The notes beneath the pieces are model-generated. The model saw only the letters and a list, made by a program, of their open reading frames with translations. It made no database searches and was not told the DNA's origin. The position numbers were made by a program, and so were the translations under genes. Positions 60,435-64,000 of a stretch of 64,000 nt of DNA are shown in pieces. The DNA comes from Rhynchopus euleeides (Eukaryota; Euglenozoa; Diplonemea; Diplonemida; Diplonemidae). The stretch spans positions 372,001-436,000 of the forward strand of contig OY723290.1 in NCBI GenBank assembly GCA_963210315.1, written 5' to 3'. The number at the start of each line of letters is the position of its first letter. The stretch's first letter is position 1.

Positions 60435-63400
60435 GCAGCGCCACATCTACGAGACCGGGCGTGACCTCCTCCTCAGGGCGGGTGACATCGAGCAGAACCC
60501 TGGCCCGGCGCAGCACCTCAAGTGCCTGACCTGGAACTGCAACGGACTCACCGAGGCAAAAAGGGCGGAGCTCCAGCACCACCTCGCAACCCAGCGGTAT
60601 GACGTAGTGCATCTGCAGGAACTCCGAGCAGCACAGGGGGGGGACCCCAAGTTCCCGGGCTACTCCGTCTTTCTCCGACGCCGCACCCAGAAGCGCTGTA
60701 AGGGGACGCTCACCTCCGGAGGCGGGATCGCAACCCTAGTGCGGGAGGACCTACACGCGACTCTTATTGCCACCGCACCAAACGCCAGTGTGACCGAGAC
60801 ACTCACGGTGCGCGTCACGGGGCCAGAAAGCGCTATCACCTTCACCAATGTATACCGCCCCTCGGGAGTCGGCACTAGCAACGACCCACGCCGCGACGAC
60901 TTCTCTACATCCCTGCTACCACACACGCCGGAGTCCATCATCGCCGGCGACTTCAACATTCACAACCGTGCCTGGGATAAACATGCGCGCTGCGACGACA
61001 AGGGAACAGACCTGTACCACTGGTCCCTCCTCAACGGCATGTCGCTGTGCAACGACCCTGACCACCCCACACGCATGCGCCGCGACTCCAAGTCCTCGCC
61101 GGACATTGTCTTCGCCCACTACGAGCTGGGGGAGGTCACCTGGAATACCCTAGACCAGTGGCAGTCCGATCACTTCGCCATACAATACACCGTCCCCTTT
61201 GCACGAACGCCAGCTGCAGCCACACACCCGGCAGCCAAAGCCCGCCAACTATGGAACTGGGCAGCGGCAGACTGGCCCGCATTCACTGAGGAGCTGGAAC
61301 GGCTGTCACGCAAAGTGACGAAGTGGAATGACCCGAAGGAATCCTTCCACAAGTGGCTGGGACTGGTACGCACGGTCGCAGCCAAACACATCCCGACGAA
61401 GCGAAGCTCTCGCCCCCGCAAGCGGTGGTTCACAAGCAAGGTGAAACGTGCGATACGGGCGCGGAACGAGGAATCGCGCAGACACGCCCAGACCGCACAC
61501 CTGTCCCAGGACGACTACGACAAGCTGGACAAGCTGACCACCGACGCCACCAACGCCGTCCTCGAAGCAAAGCGCACAACCTGGGAAACCAGGTGCCAGG
61601 CCGCGAGCACCAGCAGCGACCTCGGCGCCACCTTCCGGCTTGTGCGAGAACTCGACGGCCGCAAAATCCAACAGGCTGCCTTCCCACTTGTCGACGGAGG
61701 GGTCCCGGTGACCGACCCCAAAGCTAAGGCGGACCTCCTCTGCAGCCACTACGCCAAGATCAGCGAAGGAAGCGACCAACAGCCACAAGCAGCACACACC
61801 CCGCAGCATGCGAATGACCAGACACCCCCCGAGCTCTCAGCTGCCGAAGACGACTTCTCCAAAGAGGAGCTGAACGCGGCTCTATCCGAACTGCAGGAGC
61901 GGAAATCCCCAGGGCCTGACGACCTCAACAACGAGCTGCTGATGCATCTGGGCCCCCAGGCACGGCAGGGACTCCTGCATGTGCTCAACCTGTCGTGGAA
62001 CAGCGGCATCCTCCCCGACGCGTGGACACGAGCAGTCATCATCCCGATCCTGAAACCGGGGAAGCCAGCAACGGCAGCGTCCTCGTACCGACCAATCGCG
62101 CTCACCAGCACAGCGTGCAAGGTGCTAGAAAAAATGATGAAGAGGCGCATGGAGCAGCTCATGCTCGACGACGCCTACCCACAGGTGGAGGGGCACTGCG
62201 CGAACCAGGCAGGGTTCCAGCGGCTGAGATCGACAACCGACCAACTAGCCTACATCACCCAAACAGCGACGGACGCCCTCTCCTCCGGAAAGGCAGCTGT
62301 CACCCTGTACTTCGACCTCGAGAAAGCCTTCGACAAGGTCAGCAAGCACGCAGTCATCAACAGTGTCAGACGGAAGGGCTTCCCCCCGAAATTCACCAGA
62401 TGGCTACACAACTACCTCAGCAACCGCCGAGCCGCCGCACAGGTGCACGGGGTAAGAAGCGACTACTACGACTTCAACAACGGGGTCCCGCAGGGAACAG
62501 TGCTCTCGCCCCTGCTCTTCAACTGCGTGATGGACGATGTATCTCGAGCCATCACCGCCTCCCCTAACATCCACCCAGCGGTGTTCGCAGATGACATCGC
62601 AGTACTCGTCGTCGGGGACAACTACACTGAAGCCCTAAGCACCGCACAGGGCGTCATATCCACACTCGCCGCCGAAATCCCACTCCACGGGCTGCAGCTC
62701 TCCCCCAGTAAATGCTGCTACACGCTGATGGGAACGACGCCCGCAGCGTTGGGCGAGCACAGACGCATGGAGCTCCCAGACGGCACCCCCCTCCAGCACG
62801 AATCGACAGCGAAGTACCTCGGGGTCTACATCGATGCCTGCCACACGATGACAGACCACGTCGACCACGTCGTGACCACCTGCATGCGACGCCTGAGCAT
62901 TCTGCGTATGTTGGCAGGCACTGACTGGGGCTCAAGTGGAGACACGCTGCGCCAGGCCTACCTGACATATGTCTACCCCATCCTGATGTACGCCGCCAGC
63001 GTCTACACCCCTGGCCTGTCCACGAAGAACCTCAAACGCCTGCGAGATGTCCACCGCATGGCAGCCCTGATCATCACGGGCTGTATGAAGAACACCAGCA
63101 CGGCAAAGCTCCTCTGGGAATCACACCTGCGAGACCTCGACCTCGACTTCAAGGTCGCGGTGTGCACAGACCACGAACGCTTCCGCCGCGTGCCCCACTC
63201 CCCAGGATACCGGGCGCAACTAAACACCGGGAACACGGGAGGCAGCTGGCTACATCAGGCACGGAGTCTGGTAAAATCCTCGAAGGTCGACGGGCGCACC
63301 CCCCTGCTGGCCCCCCTGCATGCAGCACACCCCATCCCCCCCTGGGAATGGAACCTGGTGCTGCCACGAGTACACATCCTGGCGACGCTGCCGGGGCTCA

Positions 63401-64000
63401 CCGCCCCAAAGGCCGCCACCCCGAAAGACACCCTCCGGGACCTGGCAGAGCAGACCATCCAGGCCCTCCCGACATGCGCCTGGCATGTGTACACCGACGG
63501 GTCAGTCTCCAACTCCACATCGCGGCAACAGCAGGGCGGCGCAGGAGCAGCGGTGTACAGCATGCCGGAGGGCCGCCTCAGGAAAAAGCTCGCCTGGCCG
63601 GCAGGACTCCGCTGCATCAGCTACCAGGCGGAGCTGGTGGCCATCAGAGAATCCCTCGCTCACCTATGCACCCTGGTATCCCCAGGCGAAACGATCGCCA
63701 TCCTCACAGACTCGCAGAGCGCACTGAACGCGCTGCTGAGCGGCCCGCAGCGAGCGAGAGGATCCACCGAATGGGACATCTGGAGGTGGTTGAACGAGCT
63801 CGCCCAAACCCACGATGTCACCACCCACCTCCGCTACATCCCGTCACACGTTGGGGTAGCAGGGAACGAACTCGCTGACAAACAGGCGCAAATCGGTGCC
63901 TTCCGGCCGCAGATGGAACCGGTTAGCCTCGCGTCGGCTCGTGTCGTCCTCCGCCGACACATCTACAACGACGCAACGGTGCCCCGCACGGACAGCGTGT
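60409..64000 (+). CDS. Ingi/L1Tc-like ORF2 (endonuclease-RT-RNase H), cut by window end
   Basis: About 1197 codons, which I read from the UGA to the window end without a stop. The endonuclease has CLTWNCNG (about 60522), HLQELR, NVYRPSG, AGDFNIH (about 60945), SSPDIV and QSDHFAI. The RT has SYRPIALTSTACKVLEK (about 62085), YFDLEKAFDKV (62314), GVPQGTVLSPLLFN (62485) and VFADDIAVLV (62581). RNase H has YTDGS (63490), YQAEL (63622), LTDSQSA (63706) and SHVGVAGNELAD (63844), so all four catalytic acidic positions are present. The first Met (61039) lies inside the endonuclease, beyond its first catalytic motifs, so normal initiation cannot make an active enzyme. Expression through ORF1 is implied. 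With no lesion seen, the copy may be recent or active. Confidence 0.95.
60484..60507 (+). other. 2A 'stop-go' motif at the start of pol
   Basis: LLLRAGDIEQNPGP in the pol frame, 25 codons after the UGA, immediately before the endonuclease (CLTWNCNG). It matches the 2A consensus fully and corresponds in position to the left element's motif. Confidence 0.92.

Overview
The window is nuclear DNA of a GC-rich, repeat-laden eukaryote, most likely a protist. Genes are few and far apart, no bacterial-style operons are seen, and long G/C homopolymers, TTAGGG-type repeats and at least five families of inverted-repeat elements fill the space between genes. Every non-mobile gene I can support lies on the minus strand, and two retrotransposons belong to the Ingi/L1Tc type that carries a 2A peptide. 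Both points would fit a euglenozoan (for example a diplonemid or other kinetoplastid relative), but this is an inference and is not proven by the sequence.

Layout. 1-4.4 kb: a non-LTR retrotransposon on the minus strand (pol cut by the window edge, then 2A motif, then ORF1). 4.5-10.6 kb: a low-complexity Pro/Gly/Tyr protein and a ~1578-residue multi-pass membrane protein. 10.8-17.1 kb: mobile-element cluster. 17.4-18.8 kb: a PPR-like, probably organellar protein. 19.0-21.7 kb: a unit bounded by inverted repeats and holding mirrored telomere-like repeats. 22.7-23.2 kb: a HAPSTR1/C16orf72-like protein. 24.2-30.5 kb: nested transposons ('Russian dolls'), with a ~195-bp tandem array between them. 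32.6-33.1 kb: a protein with two RIIa/DPY30-like motifs. 33.4-41.0 kb: a second element cluster, largely an inverted copy of the first. 41.1-46.2 kb: a long reverse-transcriptase ORF on the minus strand, bracketed by phased A-tract decamers. 46.2-58.6 kb: a stretch almost without genes, holding one 1.06-kb inverted-repeat element. 58.7-64.0 kb: a second Ingi-like retrotransposon on the plus strand, running off the window end.

The most striking observation is how the two Ingi-like elements express pol. In the right-hand element ORF1 and ORF2 are in the same frame, separated by a single UGA followed by CGG (a known readthrough context), and 25 codons later comes a complete 2A motif (GDIEQNPGP) just before the endonuclease. 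In the left-hand element ORF2 lies in the -1 frame, overlaps ORF1 by 237 nt and also begins with a 2A motif (GDVERNPGP). Neither ORF2 has an AUG that could start before the endonuclease core. Each therefore appears to need a recoding event (readthrough or frameshift) followed by 2A 'stop-go' release of Pol. The repeats also allow unusually clean inference, because several insertions have their empty target preserved elsewhere in the same window.
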